Assembly: GCF_001618005.1 (NCBI RefSeq)
Contig: NZ_LQXA01000047.1
Coordinates: forward strand, 55,275-119,274
Origin: Clavibacter tessellarius
Lineage (GTDB): Bacteria; Actinomycetota; Actinomycetes; Actinomycetales; Microbacteriaceae
DNA: 64,000 bases
Direction of reading: 5' to 3'
The notes below the pieces were generated by a model. That model was not told the DNA's origin and searched no databases. It saw nothing but the letters and a program-made list of their open reading frames with translations. Every line of letters starts with the position of its first letter. The first letter of the stretch is position 1. Positions 8,334-16,339 of this stretch are shown piece by piece. The position numbers were made by a program, and so were the translations under genes.

Positions 8334-9287
8334 TCAGTCGTGCAGGTCGATGCCCCAGGTGCCGGTCCACTCTGATCCGGGTTCCAGGGTGATGAGGCCG
8401 TCGCCCGAGTTGAACGCGTCGGCGGGCGCCGTCATCGGCTCGACCGCGACCGCCCACACGTGGCCGTCCGCGACCGGGTACCACGGCGTCACGAAGACCT
8501 GCCAGTAGGTGAACTCGCCGTCGGCCCAGATCTCGGTGCGGCGGCCGTCGGGCGCCTGGACGCCGTGCCGGGTGACGCCGTCGACCACGCGGGCGTCGGC
8601 CCACGCGTCGTCGAGCTGGGCGTCGCGCACGCGCACGCCCTGGCGCAGGTCGAACCGGGTGCCCGCGACCGGGGTCTGGACGCCCGTGGGGTTGAGGCGC
8701 ACCGGGTCCACCTCGATGTGGGTGGGCGCGTCGATGACGACCTCGAGGTCCTCGGTGGGCACGTCGCCGACGCGGAGGAAGGGGTGCGTGCCGACGGCGA
8801 CGGGCGCGTCCTGGACGCCGACGTTGCGGATCCCGTGGGTCACCCGGACGCCGGACCCCGTGAGCTCGTAGCGCACGCTCGTCTCGAGGGCGAAGGGGTA
8901 GCCGTGCTGCGGGTGGACGTCGGCGGCCAGCGTGATCGACACGTCGTCGCGCTCCACGAGGCGGTACGGGGAGTGCTGGAGCAGGCCGTGGATCGCGTTC
9001 TCGCGGTCGACCTCGGTGATGTCGAGCTGGTGCACCACGTCGCCCTGCTGCCAGACGCCGTCGCGGATCCGGTTGGGCCAGGGCGCGAGCACGATGCCGC
9101 TGCAGAAGGGCGGGCGCGCCTCGTCGGGGTAGGACTGGACGAGGTCCGCGCCGTCGACCTGGAGCACGCGGAGGGCGGCGCCGACCTCCGCGATCACCAT
9201 GCGCTGAGTGCGGCCGTCCACCTCCGCGACGAGCTCGTGCTGCTGGCCGGTGGGGAGGCGGGGGGAGTACGACACGTCTTCGGGCAC
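8334..9287 (-). CDS. Aldose 1-epimerase family protein
   Basis: Codes for 317 residues, close to GalM-like length. The beta-sandwich has the family HGLLQHSPYRLVE block near 95 (His base) and VGTHPFLRVGD near 175. A late EPMTAPADAFNSGDG block carries the catalytic Glu. GalM enzymes interconvert alpha and beta anomers of free sugars. Distant members act on glucose-6-phosphate, and this one is closer to the general YihR-like group. The gene is monocistronic. Its stop context is TGATCCG, seen repeatedly in this window. Confidence 0.85.
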   Translation of the reverse strand: MPEDVSYSPRLPTGQQHELVAEVDGRTQRMVIAEVGAALRVLQVDGADLVQSYPDEARPPFCSGIVLAPWPNRIRDGVWQQGDVVHQLDITEVDRENAIHGLLQHSPYRLVERDDVSITLAADVHPQHGYPFALETSVRYELTGSGVRVTHGIRNVGVQDAPVAVGTHPFLRVGDVPTEDLEVVIDAPTHIEVDPVRLNPTGVQTPVAGTRFDLRQGVRVRDAQLDDAWADARVVDGVTRHGVQAPDGRRTEIWADGEFTYWQVFVTPWYPVADGHVWAVAVEPMTAPADAFNSGDGLITLEPGSEWTGTWGIDLHD

Positions 9288-9362
9288 CCGCCGAGCCTAT
9301 CCGCACGAGGCGCTGTGGCGCCTCCCAGGGGCACCAGCGCGCGGATCCCTAGGATCGTGCGC

Positions 9363-10163
9363 ATGGCCCGTCATGAGAACGAGAAGGTACGCGCGATCCG
9401 CGAGAAGGCACGCATCGAGCGGGCCCTCGACGACCGGCGCCGCAAGCGCCGTCGCCTCATCACCCAGTTCTCCGTGGCGGGCGGGCTCGTCGTCGTCATC
9501 GCGGCCATCGCCGGCGGCGTATACCTCCTCGGCCAGTCGCAGGCGGCGAGCGCCGCGGGCCCGAAGCAGGACACGACGGCGCAGCTGTCCACGGGCGACA
9601 CCGTGCGCGTCGCGACCGAGCCGCACGGCGTGAGCGTGGGCGCGGCCGACGCCCCCGTCACCCTGGACGTGTTCGAGGACTACTCGTGCCCCCACTGCGC
9701 GCAGTACGAGGCCGAGTCCGGCCCCCTGCTCGACAGGATCGCGGCCACGGGCCAGGTGCGCATCGTGTACCACCCCATCCAGATCGTCACGAAGTACGGC
9801 CAGGTCGCCGGCAGCGCCGCCGCGTGCGTGCTCGCCGAGGAGCCCGACAAGTGGCCCGCCGTGCACTCGGCCCTGTTCGACAACCACTCCACGGTCACCG
9901 ACTCGTGGACCCACGCCGACTTCGTCACCTGGCTGACGACCCAGGGCGTCTCCTCCGGCGACGCGCGCACCTGCGTGGCCGAGGGCAAGTACTCGTCGTG
10001 GATCACCGATAACACCTCGGACGCGACCGCCGCCGGCGTCACCGGCACGCCGACGCTCCGCATCCAGGGCGACATCGTGAAGACGGTCGCCGGCCAGGAC
10101 CTGGTCGACGCCCTCACGAAGGCCGGCGCGAAGCTCCCCGACGGCATCGCCGCCGACAGCTGA
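9363..10163 (+). CDS. DsbA-family thioredoxin-fold protein, membrane-anchored
   Basis: Codes for 266 residues. A very basic cytoplasmic head (1-32) precedes one membrane helix (about 35-57), so the catalytic domain is outside. The thioredoxin domain has Cys109-Pro-His-Cys112 in FEDYSCPHCAQYE, the DsbA-type active site, and the cis-Pro loop GVTGTPTLRI near 225. Actinobacterial relatives introduce or shuffle disulfides in exported proteins. The upstream frame is open but the ATG at 9363 gives the expected topology. It is not linked to the ccdA/resA operon elsewhere in the window. Confidence 0.9.
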   Translation: MARHENEKVRAIREKARIERALDDRRRKRRRLITQFSVAGGLVVVIAAIAGGVYLLGQSQAASAAGPKQDTTAQLSTGDTVRVATEPHGVSVGAADAPVTLDVFEDYSCPHCAQYEAESGPLLDRIAATGQVRIVYHPIQIVTKYGQVAGSAAACVLAEEPDKWPAVHSALFDNHSTVTDSWTHADFVTWLTTQGVSSGDARTCVAEGKYSSWITDNTSDATAAGVTGTPTLRIQGDIVKTVAGQDLVDALTKAGAKLPDGIAADS

Positions 10164-10218
10164 ACCGCGCGCGGCACCGGTCGGTCCCGATGCCGGTGGG
10201 GATCGGCGCCTCCCGCGG

Positions 10219-11184
10219 TCAGTGCCCGCGGTGGTCCTGCACGGTCATGCGCGGGCCGAACCGCGGCTTCCGGAAGCCGCTCGCCTCGATGAGGCGCATC
10301 ACCCGCTGACGGTGCCCGCGCCACGGCTCCAGCAGCTCGAGCATGCCGTCGTCGTCGACCGGATGGCCCACGAGCGCCCACCCCACGGTGTCGTGCACGT
10401 GGTAGTCGCCGACGCTCACCGAGTCCGGATCCCCGTGGGCGCGCTGCGTGGTCTCCGCCGCCGTCCAGATCCCGACGCCCGGGATCGACCGCAGCCGCCG
10501 CGAGATCTCGTCGCTCCCCCGCCCGAGCGCGAGCGTGCGCTCGAGCCCCGCGGCCGAGGTGGCGACGGCGATGAGGGTGCGCGACCGCTTCGGATCCACG
10601 CCCGCGCGGTGCCACTCCCACGACGGGATGAGCCGCCAGCGCTCGGGCGACGGCAGCACGCGCATGCCGACCGGGGTCGGGCCGGGCGCGGGATCGCCGT
10701 GCGCCAGGATCAGCTGCCGCCACGCCCGCCGGGCCTCGAGACCGGTCACCTTCTGCTCGAGCACCGCCGCGGCCATCGCCTCGAGCACGTGGTTCGTGCG
10801 CATCAGCCGGAGCGCGGGCAGGCGGCGGCGGGCGTCGCGGAGGAGCGGATGCGCGGACACGTCGAGGTCGGACCAGTCGTCGCCCTCCCCCAGCAGCTCG
10901 GGCACGCCGTCGATCGCCCACTCGGCGCCCGGCCCCCAGGCGCGGGCGTCGACGCCGCCGTCGGGCCGGGCATCGAGACGCAGCGACGCGTCGCCGAGCG
11001 GCGTGCGGGCCGTGCGCCAGACGCCCGCGCGACGGGAGCCGGGCGGGGCCGGATCCCAGCGGCAGGTCGGATCCGCGGCGCCGCGGAAGAGGGGGCGGAG
11101 CACGAGCCGGAGGTCGACCTCGCGGTCGGGCACGTAGGCCGTGCGCGCGTCGGGGGCGGTCGCCTCGCCGCCGCCGTCGTCCAT
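10219..11184 (-). CDS. HhH-GPD DNA glycosylase (3-methyladenine/AlkA-like)
   Basis: Codes for 321 residues. The first 100 residues resemble an AlkA-like N-terminal domain. The rest has NHVLEAMAAAVLEQKVTGLEA and a helix-hairpin-helix SIPGVGIWTAAETTQRAHGDPD. There the Asp in GDPDSV is the expected catalytic residue and the hairpin binds DNA. Such enzymes remove alkylated bases in base-excision repair. No iron-sulfur cysteines are present, unlike MutY or Nth. The ATG at 11184 leaves a short gap from the next gene upstream. The exact damaged base cannot be told. Confidence 0.85.
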   Translation of the reverse strand: MDDGGGEATAPDARTAYVPDREVDLRLVLRPLFRGAADPTCRWDPAPPGSRRAGVWRTARTPLGDASLRLDARPDGGVDARAWGPGAEWAIDGVPELLGEGDDWSDLDVSAHPLLRDARRRLPALRLMRTNHVLEAMAAAVLEQKVTGLEARRAWRQLILAHGDPAPGPTPVGMRVLPSPERWRLIPSWEWHRAGVDPKRSRTLIAVATSAAGLERTLALGRGSDEISRRLRSIPGVGIWTAAETTQRAHGDPDSVSVGDYHVHDTVGWALVGHPVDDDGMLELLEPWRGHRQRVMRLIEASGFRKPRFGPRMTVQDHRGH

Positions 11185-11282
11185 CCCCTCAGGGTACGCA
11201 CGGCCCCCGACCCTCCTCGGCCGCGTGCGCGTCCGCGTCCGCCGAGCGGATCCGGGCCGTCGTCGCGCCCGTCCGCGCGCCG

Positions 11283-11990
11283 CTACCCGTCGACCGCCGC
11301 CGGGACGCCCGGCGCCGTGCCCGCCACCACGAGGTCGGCCCGGCCGCGCGTCCCCTCGATGAGCACGGCGTTCGCGCCGTCGACCTCCCGGGCCCAGGCC
11401 TCCGCGGCATCCGGCGCCCGACCGCCCGTGGTGTGCCGGTCGACCAGGCGCGCGAACCGCTCCTCGCCCGGCGTCGCGCAGAACCACGCCTCGTCGAGCT
11501 CGGCGGCCAGCAGCGCCCACGGATCCTCGTCCACGAGCAGGTAGTTGCCCTCGATCACGACGAGCCGCGTGCCCGCCTCCACCGCGACCGCCCCCGCGAC
11601 GCCCTCGTCGACGGTCCGGTCGAACGACGGCGCGTACACCGCGTGATCGGTCTCGGACCGGATCCGTCGCACGAGCGCGAGCACGCCCCAGCCGTCGAAC
11701 GTGTCGATCGCGCCCTTGCGGTCGTGCCGGCCCAGCCGGTCGAGCGTCGCGTTCGCCAGGTGGAAGCCGTCCATGGGCACGTACGCGGCGGTGCCCGCAC
11801 CCGCCCGGGCGTCGACGCGCGCCGTGAGCGCCCGCGCGAGCGTCGTCTTGCCGGCGCCGGGGCTGCCCGCGATGCCGAGGACCGCCCGGCGGCCGTCGTG
11901 CACGAGGCCGAGCGCACGGCGTGCGAGCACGTCGAGGTCGTCGACCGGGCGGGGCGAGGGGTGCGGGCGTCCGCCCGGGTCCGTGTGCAT
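11283..11990 (-). CDS. P-loop nucleoside/sugar kinase (uridine kinase-like)
   Basis: Codes for 235 residues. The Walker A loop GIAGSPGAGKTTLA is at about 39-52, followed by AAYVPMDGFHLANATLDRLG and a KGAIDTFDGWG block. This is the signature of the phosphoribulokinase/uridine kinase-like group once called fructose transport kinase (FrcK, YggC). VVIEGNYLLVDEDPW is the Walker B-like strand. Substrate is unknown; family members act on nucleosides, pantothenate or sugars. The gene is divergent from pfkA with 38 bases between the two starts, so they may share control. Confidence 0.83.
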   Translation of the reverse strand: MHTDPGGRPHPSPRPVDDLDVLARRALGLVHDGRRAVLGIAGSPGAGKTTLARALTARVDARAGAGTAAYVPMDGFHLANATLDRLGRHDRKGAIDTFDGWGVLALVRRIRSETDHAVYAPSFDRTVDEGVAGAVAVEAGTRLVVIEGNYLLVDEDPWALLAAELDEAWFCATPGEERFARLVDRHTTGGRAPDAAEAWAREVDGANAVLIEGTRGRADLVVAGTAPGVPAAVDG

Positions 11991-12028
11991 CCGCCCAGTC
12001 TCGCGGGGCCGTGCCCCATGATGGACGT

Positions 12029-13054
12029 GTGCGCATCGGAATCCTCACCTCAGGCGGAGACTGCCCCGGACTCAACGCGGTGATCCGCGGGGCGGTGCTC
12101 AAGGGAACGACCATCCACAAGCAGGAGTTCGTGGGCTTCCGCGACGGCTGGCGGGGCGTCGTCGACGGCGACGTCATGCCGCTCGCGCGCCGCGACATCC
12201 AGGGCATCGGCAAGCAGGGCGGCACGATCCTCGGCACGAGCCGCACGAACCCGTTCGAGGGCGACGGCGGCGTGGAGCGGATCCAGGAGAACCTCGACCG
12301 GCTCGGCATCGACGCGATCCTCGCCATCGGCGGCGAGGGCACGCTCGCGGCCGCGAAGCGCCTCACCGATGCGGGGCTCAAGATCGTCGGCGTGCCCAAG
12401 ACCGTCGACAACGACCTCGACGCCACCGACTACACGTTCGGCTTCGACACCGCGGTGCAGATCGCGACCGACGCCATGGACCGCCTCCGCACCACGGGCG
12501 ACTCGCACAGCCGCTGCATGGTGGCCGAGGTCATGGGCCGCCATGTCGGCTGGATCGCGCTGCACTCCGGCATGGCCGCGGGCGCGCACGCGATCCTCAT
12601 CCCCGAGCAGAAGACGTCGATGGACCAGATCATCGGCTGGGTGCGCGCCGCCTACGACCGGGGTCGCGCGCCGCTCGTCGTGGTCGCGGAGGGCTTCATC
12701 CCCGAGCACGCCTCCGACGCCCACGGCGAGCGCGGGCTCGACGCCTTCGGTCGCCCGCGGCTCGGCGGCATCGGCGAGCAGATCGCGCCGATCATCGAGG
12801 AGCGCACCGGCATCGAGACGCGCGCCACGACCCTCGGCCACATCCAGCGCGGCGGCACCCCGTCGTCGTACGACCGCGTGCTCGCGACGCGCCTCGGCCT
12901 CGCCGCGGTCGACAGCGTGCGGGACGGCCACTGGGGCCGCATGGTCGCGCTCCGCGGCACCGACATCGTCCACGTCGGCTTCGAGGAGGCGCTCGGGCGC
13001 CTGAAGACCGTGCCGCAGCACCGCTACGACGAGGCCGCGATCCTCTTCGGCTGA
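12029..13054 (+). CDS. pfkA: 6-phosphofructokinase
   Basis: Codes for 341 residues from GTG at 12029 (GTG CGC ATC GGA). It phosphorylates fructose-6-phosphate in glycolysis. Visible family blocks are GILTSGGDCPGLNAVIRG, IGGEGTLAAAKRL, GVPKTVDNDLDATD (catalytic Asp), MGRHVGWIAL and HIQRGGTPSSYDR. The donor can be guessed from two positions. Gly rather than Asp after GGE favours ATP, while Lys in PKTVDND is shared by PPi enzymes and the actinobacterial ATP group III. I therefore infer an ATP-dependent group III enzyme. Stop context is TGATCCG. Confidence 0.94.
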   Translation: MRIGILTSGGDCPGLNAVIRGAVLKGTTIHKQEFVGFRDGWRGVVDGDVMPLARRDIQGIGKQGGTILGTSRTNPFEGDGGVERIQENLDRLGIDAILAIGGEGTLAAAKRLTDAGLKIVGVPKTVDNDLDATDYTFGFDTAVQIATDAMDRLRTTGDSHSRCMVAEVMGRHVGWIALHSGMAAGAHAILIPEQKTSMDQIIGWVRAAYDRGRAPLVVVAEGFIPEHASDAHGERGLDAFGRPRLGGIGEQIAPIIEERTGIETRATTLGHIQRGGTPSSYDRVLATRLGLAAVDSVRDGHWGRMVALRGTDIVHVGFEEALGRLKTVPQHRYDEAAILFG

Positions 13055-13121
13055 TCCGGCCGGGTCACGCCGCCGCGCGCGACGCCTCGCCGGCCCCGAC
13101 CGCCGGGCGTAGCGTGACGGC

Positions 13122-14147
13122 ATGACGTATCGCGCGCTCGTGGCCGAGAAGACCGTCGCCGACGACGGCACGACGGGCATCGGGGTCGCGCTGCGCGACC
13201 TGCCCGACGAGCGGGCGACCGGCGGCGCCGACGGCCCGGGCGACGGCGAGGTCGTGCTCGACGTCCTGTTCTCGAGCGTGAACTACAAGGACGGCATGCT
13301 GCTCGGCGGCCGCCCGGGCATCGCGCGCACGAGCCCGCTCGTGGCGGGGATCGATGCGGTCGGCACGGTCGCCGCGAGCGGGTCCGCCTCCATCTCCCCC
13401 GGCGACCTGGTGGTGCTGAATGGCGCCGGCCTCGGCGAGAGCCGCGACGGCGGGCTCGCCGAGCGCGTGCGCGTGCCGGCCGACGCCCTCGTCCGCGTGC
13501 CCGACGGCATCTCCGCGGCGCGCGCCGCCGCGATCGGCACCGCCGGCTTCACCGCGATGCTCTCGGTGCTCGCGCTCGAGCGCGGCGGCGTGGAGCCCGG
13601 ATCCGGCGACGTGCTCGTCACCGGCGCGGGCGGCGGGGTCGGATCCATCGCGGTCGCCCTCCTCGCGCGCCTCGGCCACCGCGTGGTCGCGTCCACGGGC
13701 CGCGTCGACGAGCTCGGCGACCGGCTCCGCGCGCTCGGCGCCGCCGAGGTGATCGACCGGAGCGCGCTCGGCGAGCCCGGCAAGCCGCTGCAGAGCATCC
13801 GCTGGGCGGGCGCGGTCGACAGCGTCGGCAGCGCGACCCTCGTCAACGTCCTCGCGCAGACCCGGTGGGGCGGCGTCGTCACGGCGGCCGGCCTCGCCCA
13901 GGGGCCGGACCTGTCGGGCACCGTGCTCCCGTTCATCCTCCGGGCCGTGACGCTCGCCGGCATCAACTCCGTCGAGGCGCCGGCCGCGCTCCGCCGCGAG
14001 GCCTGGGCCAGGCTCGCGACCGACCTCGACCTCGCGCTCCTCGACTCCGTCACCACGACCGTGCCCCTGGGCGACGCCATCGCGGCCGGCGAGCGGATCC
14101 TCGCGGGCGCCTCGAGCGGCCGCGTCGTCGTCGACGTGCGCGCCTAG
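13122..14147 (+). CDS. MDR-family NADPH oxidoreductase (acrylyl-CoA reductase/YhdH type)
   Basis: Codes for 341 residues. The GroES-like start has VLFSSVNYKDGMLLGGRPGIA and PLVAGIDAVGTVAASGS, typical of the YhdH/AcuI group. The Rossmann half has VLVTGAGGGVGSIAVALLARLGHRVVA near 170. No zinc ligands are present, as in quinone oxidoreductase-like members. AcuI reduces acryloyl-CoA with NADPH; other members reduce quinones or enals. The ATG is at 13122. It follows pfkA by 67 bases but has no functional link that I can see. Confidence 0.87.
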   Translation: MTYRALVAEKTVADDGTTGIGVALRDLPDERATGGADGPGDGEVVLDVLFSSVNYKDGMLLGGRPGIARTSPLVAGIDAVGTVAASGSASISPGDLVVLNGAGLGESRDGGLAERVRVPADALVRVPDGISAARAAAIGTAGFTAMLSVLALERGGVEPGSGDVLVTGAGGGVGSIAVALLARLGHRVVASTGRVDELGDRLRALGAAEVIDRSALGEPGKPLQSIRWAGAVDSVGSATLVNVLAQTRWGGVVTAAGLAQGPDLSGTVLPFILRAVTLAGINSVEAPAALRREAWARLATDLDLALLDSVTTTVPLGDAIAAGERILAGASSGRVVVDVRA

Positions 14148-14231
14148 CACCCGCCGACGCCGGGCCCCGTGCCCGTCCCCCGCGCGCTAGCCTGGGCGCG
14201 ACGCGGCACGCTGCCGCCGGAGTGAGGGATC

Positions 14232-14624
14232 ATGACCGCAGTAGCCGCCACCGGGACCATCTTCGTCGGACTGGCGGCCCTGCTGCACGTGTTCTTCTTC
14301 CTCCTGGAGAGCGTCTGGTTCGAGAAGCCGTTCGCCTGGAAGCGCTTCGGCGTGGCCGACCAGGAGAAGGCGCTCATCATCAAGCCGTGGGCGTACAACC
14401 AGGGCTTCTACAACCTGTTCCTCGCGCTCGGCGCCGGCCTCGGGCTCATCCTCTACTTCGTCGGCAACGTGCCCGCCGGCCTCACGCTCGTGCTCTTCAC
14501 GACCGCGTGCATGGTGCTGGCGTCGATCATCATCGCGAGCACCGGCAAGAAGTACCTGATCCCCGCGCTCGTCCAGGGCGTCCCGCCGCTGCTCGGCCTC
14601 GTCTTCTTCGCCGCGGCCTCCTGA
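14232..14624 (+). CDS. DUF1304 four-helix membrane protein
   Basis: Codes for 130 residues with four membrane helices (about 6-26, 52-72, 78-98 and 107-128). The pattern AALLHVFFFLLESVWF then NQGFYNLFLALGAGLGL is that of DUF1304 proteins, which have no settled function. A short charged loop (KRFGVADQEKALIIKPWA) lies between helices 1 and 2. The gene ends 57 bases before the DtxR-like box of the next gene. Confidence 0.85.
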   Translation: MTAVAATGTIFVGLAALLHVFFFLLESVWFEKPFAWKRFGVADQEKALIIKPWAYNQGFYNLFLALGAGLGLILYFVGNVPAGLTLVLFTTACMVLASIIIASTGKKYLIPALVQGVPPLLGLVFFAAAS

Positions 14625-14681
14625 GCTCCGGCCCGGGGTCGGCCGGACAGCACGCGTGGGCCCTTCCGCCCGGCCAGCAGA

Positions 14682-14700
14682 TGAGGTTAGGCTCACCTAC
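14682..14700 (+). promoter_or_regulatory. DtxR/IdeR-type iron box overlapping the heme oxygenase promoter
   Basis: TGAGGTTAGGCTCACCTAC matches the 19-base DtxR/IdeR consensus TTAGGTTAGGCTAACCTAA at 16 of 19 positions, and both half-sites are intact. It contains a -10-like TAGGCT (14688-14693) ten bases before the ATG, so a bound repressor would cover the promoter. There is no ribosome site, which suggests a leaderless or near-leaderless mRNA. Family knowledge: iron-loaded DtxR/IdeR represses heme oxygenase and siderophore genes. Confidence 0.75.
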
Positions 14701-14703
14701 ATC

Positions 14704-15363
14704 ATGACCGTCGTCCTGCTCACCGAGGCCCTCCGCGACCGCGCGCGACCGCGCGCCGAGGCGACCGACGCGGACGAGTTCATGACGGCGCTGGTCACCG
14801 GCCGCGGCTGCCGGGACGACTACGTCGCCCTCGTCGCGCAGCACTACTTCATCTACCGGGCCATCGAGGCGGCGACCGAGCGCATGGCGGCGGATCCCGT
14901 GGCCGCGCGCTTCATCGACCCGCACCTCACCCGCCTCCCCGCCATCGAGGCCGACCTCGACTTCCTCGTCGGGCCCGACTGGCGCGACGTCGTCCGCCCG
15001 CTCGCGAGCACGGCCGCGTACGTCGAGCGGATCGAGCGGGTCGCCTCCGTCTGGGTCGGCGGCTTCGTCGCGCACCACTACACGCGCTACCTCGGCGACC
15101 TCTCCGGCGGGCGCCTCCTCCGCACCCTCCTCCAGCGGCAGTTCGGCTTCGACACCAACGGCGTCGGCCTCTACCTGTTCGCCGAGATCGCGGAGCCACG
15201 CCGCTTCTGCAGCACCTACCGCGAGGCGCTCGACCAGGTGCCGTGGGACGACGACGAGCGCGCCCGCGTCGTCGCCGAGGTCGAGCACGCGTACCGGCTC
15301 ACGACCGACGTGTTCGCGGAGCTGGCGCGCGGGCGCACCACGGCGCCGTTGCGCCGGGCCTGA
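14704..15363 (+). CDS. hmuO: Heme oxygenase homologue (HmuO type) lacking the proximal His
   Basis: Codes for 219 residues from ATG 14704. Heme oxygenases open heme to biliverdin, CO and iron. The fold markers are present: LVAQHYFIYRAIE (helix 2), the distal YLGDLSGGRLL glycine kink near 140, and TNGVGLYLF. The proximal heme ligand normally sits in a T..xH..AE block eight residues before the Phe-Met pair. Here that block reads RPRAEATDADEFM, which puts Ala18 where His is expected, and no other His precedes His47. Either another residue ligates heme or activity is changed. An iron box at the start supports an iron-linked role. Confidence 0.85.
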   Translation: MTVVLLTEALRDRARPRAEATDADEFMTALVTGRGCRDDYVALVAQHYFIYRAIEAATERMAADPVAARFIDPHLTRLPAIEADLDFLVGPDWRDVVRPLASTAAYVERIERVASVWVGGFVAHHYTRYLGDLSGGRLLRTLLQRQFGFDTNGVGLYLFAEIAEPRRFCSTYREALDQVPWDDDERARVVAEVEHAYRLTTDVFAELARGRTTAPLRRA

Positions 15364-15497
15364 CCCGCGCGCTCGGTCCCCCGCTCGCGCGGCGCCCGCC
15401 CGTCGCGTCGGGTGCGTGGACGCCCGTCGCCCGCCGTCCCCCGCGCGTCCACCCCGCCGCCCGGTCGTGTGTCCGAGGGCGGGCATAGGCTCCGGGC

Positions 15498-16319
15498 ATG
15501 GACGGCTACGACCTCGACTTCCTGCCCATCCCGCTCCCGCTGCCCGATCCCCCGGCCGACGCCCGGCCGGTGCGCCTCGACTACCTGCACTTCTCCGTGC
15601 TCATGGACACCGACCGGCGGCTCGCCGCGCTCACGGCCGTGAACATCGACGGCGCGCGCCTCGTCGACGTGGAGCGCACCGACGACTGGCACCTGGATCC
15701 GCGTCTCCCGGAAGAGCAGCAGTGCGGCCCGGAGCTCTACGCGCGCAACGACATCGACCGCGGTCACCTGGTGCGGCGGCGGGATCCGGTGTGGGGCGGC
15801 ATCGCGGACGCGGCCCGCGCGAGCGCCGACACCTTCGCGTACACGAACGCGGCCCCGCAGGCCGCGGAGTTCAACCAGTCGAAGGAGCTGTGGCTCGGCC
15901 TCGAGGACTTCGTGCTCGAGAACGCCGACCTCGGCGACCGGCGCATGACGGTCCTCACCGGCCCCGTGTTCTCGGCGGACGACCCCGTGTACCGGGGCGT
16001 GCGGATCCCGCTGATGTTCTGGAAGATCGCCGCCTGGGTCTCGGGCGGCCGGCTGGCCGCGACGGCGTACCTCCTCGACCAGGCGCCGCAGCTGGGCGAC
16101 CTCGACCGGAAGCCGGCCACCGCGGGAGCGCCCGAGCTCGGGCCGTATCGCACGTATCAGGTGGCCGTGGGGGAGATCGGCGCGCTCACCGGCTTCGACG
16201 TGGCGCAGCTCGCCGCCGCCGACCGCCTCGGGGTGCCCGCGACCGCGCGCGTCGGCACGCCGGAGGACGGCCGCGACTCCTGGGTCGAGCTGGAGCGGTA
16301 CGCGGCGATCACGCTCTGA
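15498..16319 (+). CDS. DNA/RNA non-specific endonuclease (NUC1/NucA family)
   Basis: Codes for 273 residues. The core has YLHFSVLMDTDRRL, then RNDIDRGHLVRRRDPVWG near 85-100. There DRGH is the ββα-metal motif whose His is the general base; an Asn downstream (NAAPQ and FNQSKELW) binds Mg. LTGPVFSADDPVYRGVRIPLMFWKI is the conserved strand after it. No signal peptide is seen, so it is not obviously secreted. The role may be DNA degradation or defence, but nothing around it says which. The ATG is at 15498. Confidence 0.88.
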   Translation: MDGYDLDFLPIPLPLPDPPADARPVRLDYLHFSVLMDTDRRLAALTAVNIDGARLVDVERTDDWHLDPRLPEEQQCGPELYARNDIDRGHLVRRRDPVWGGIADAARASADTFAYTNAAPQAAEFNQSKELWLGLEDFVLENADLGDRRMTVLTGPVFSADDPVYRGVRIPLMFWKIAAWVSGGRLAATAYLLDQAPQLGDLDRKPATAGAPELGPYRTYQVAVGEIGALTGFDVAQLAAADRLGVPATARVGTPEDGRDSWVELERYAAITL

Positions 16320-16339
16320 CGCGCCTCGCGCACGACGGA

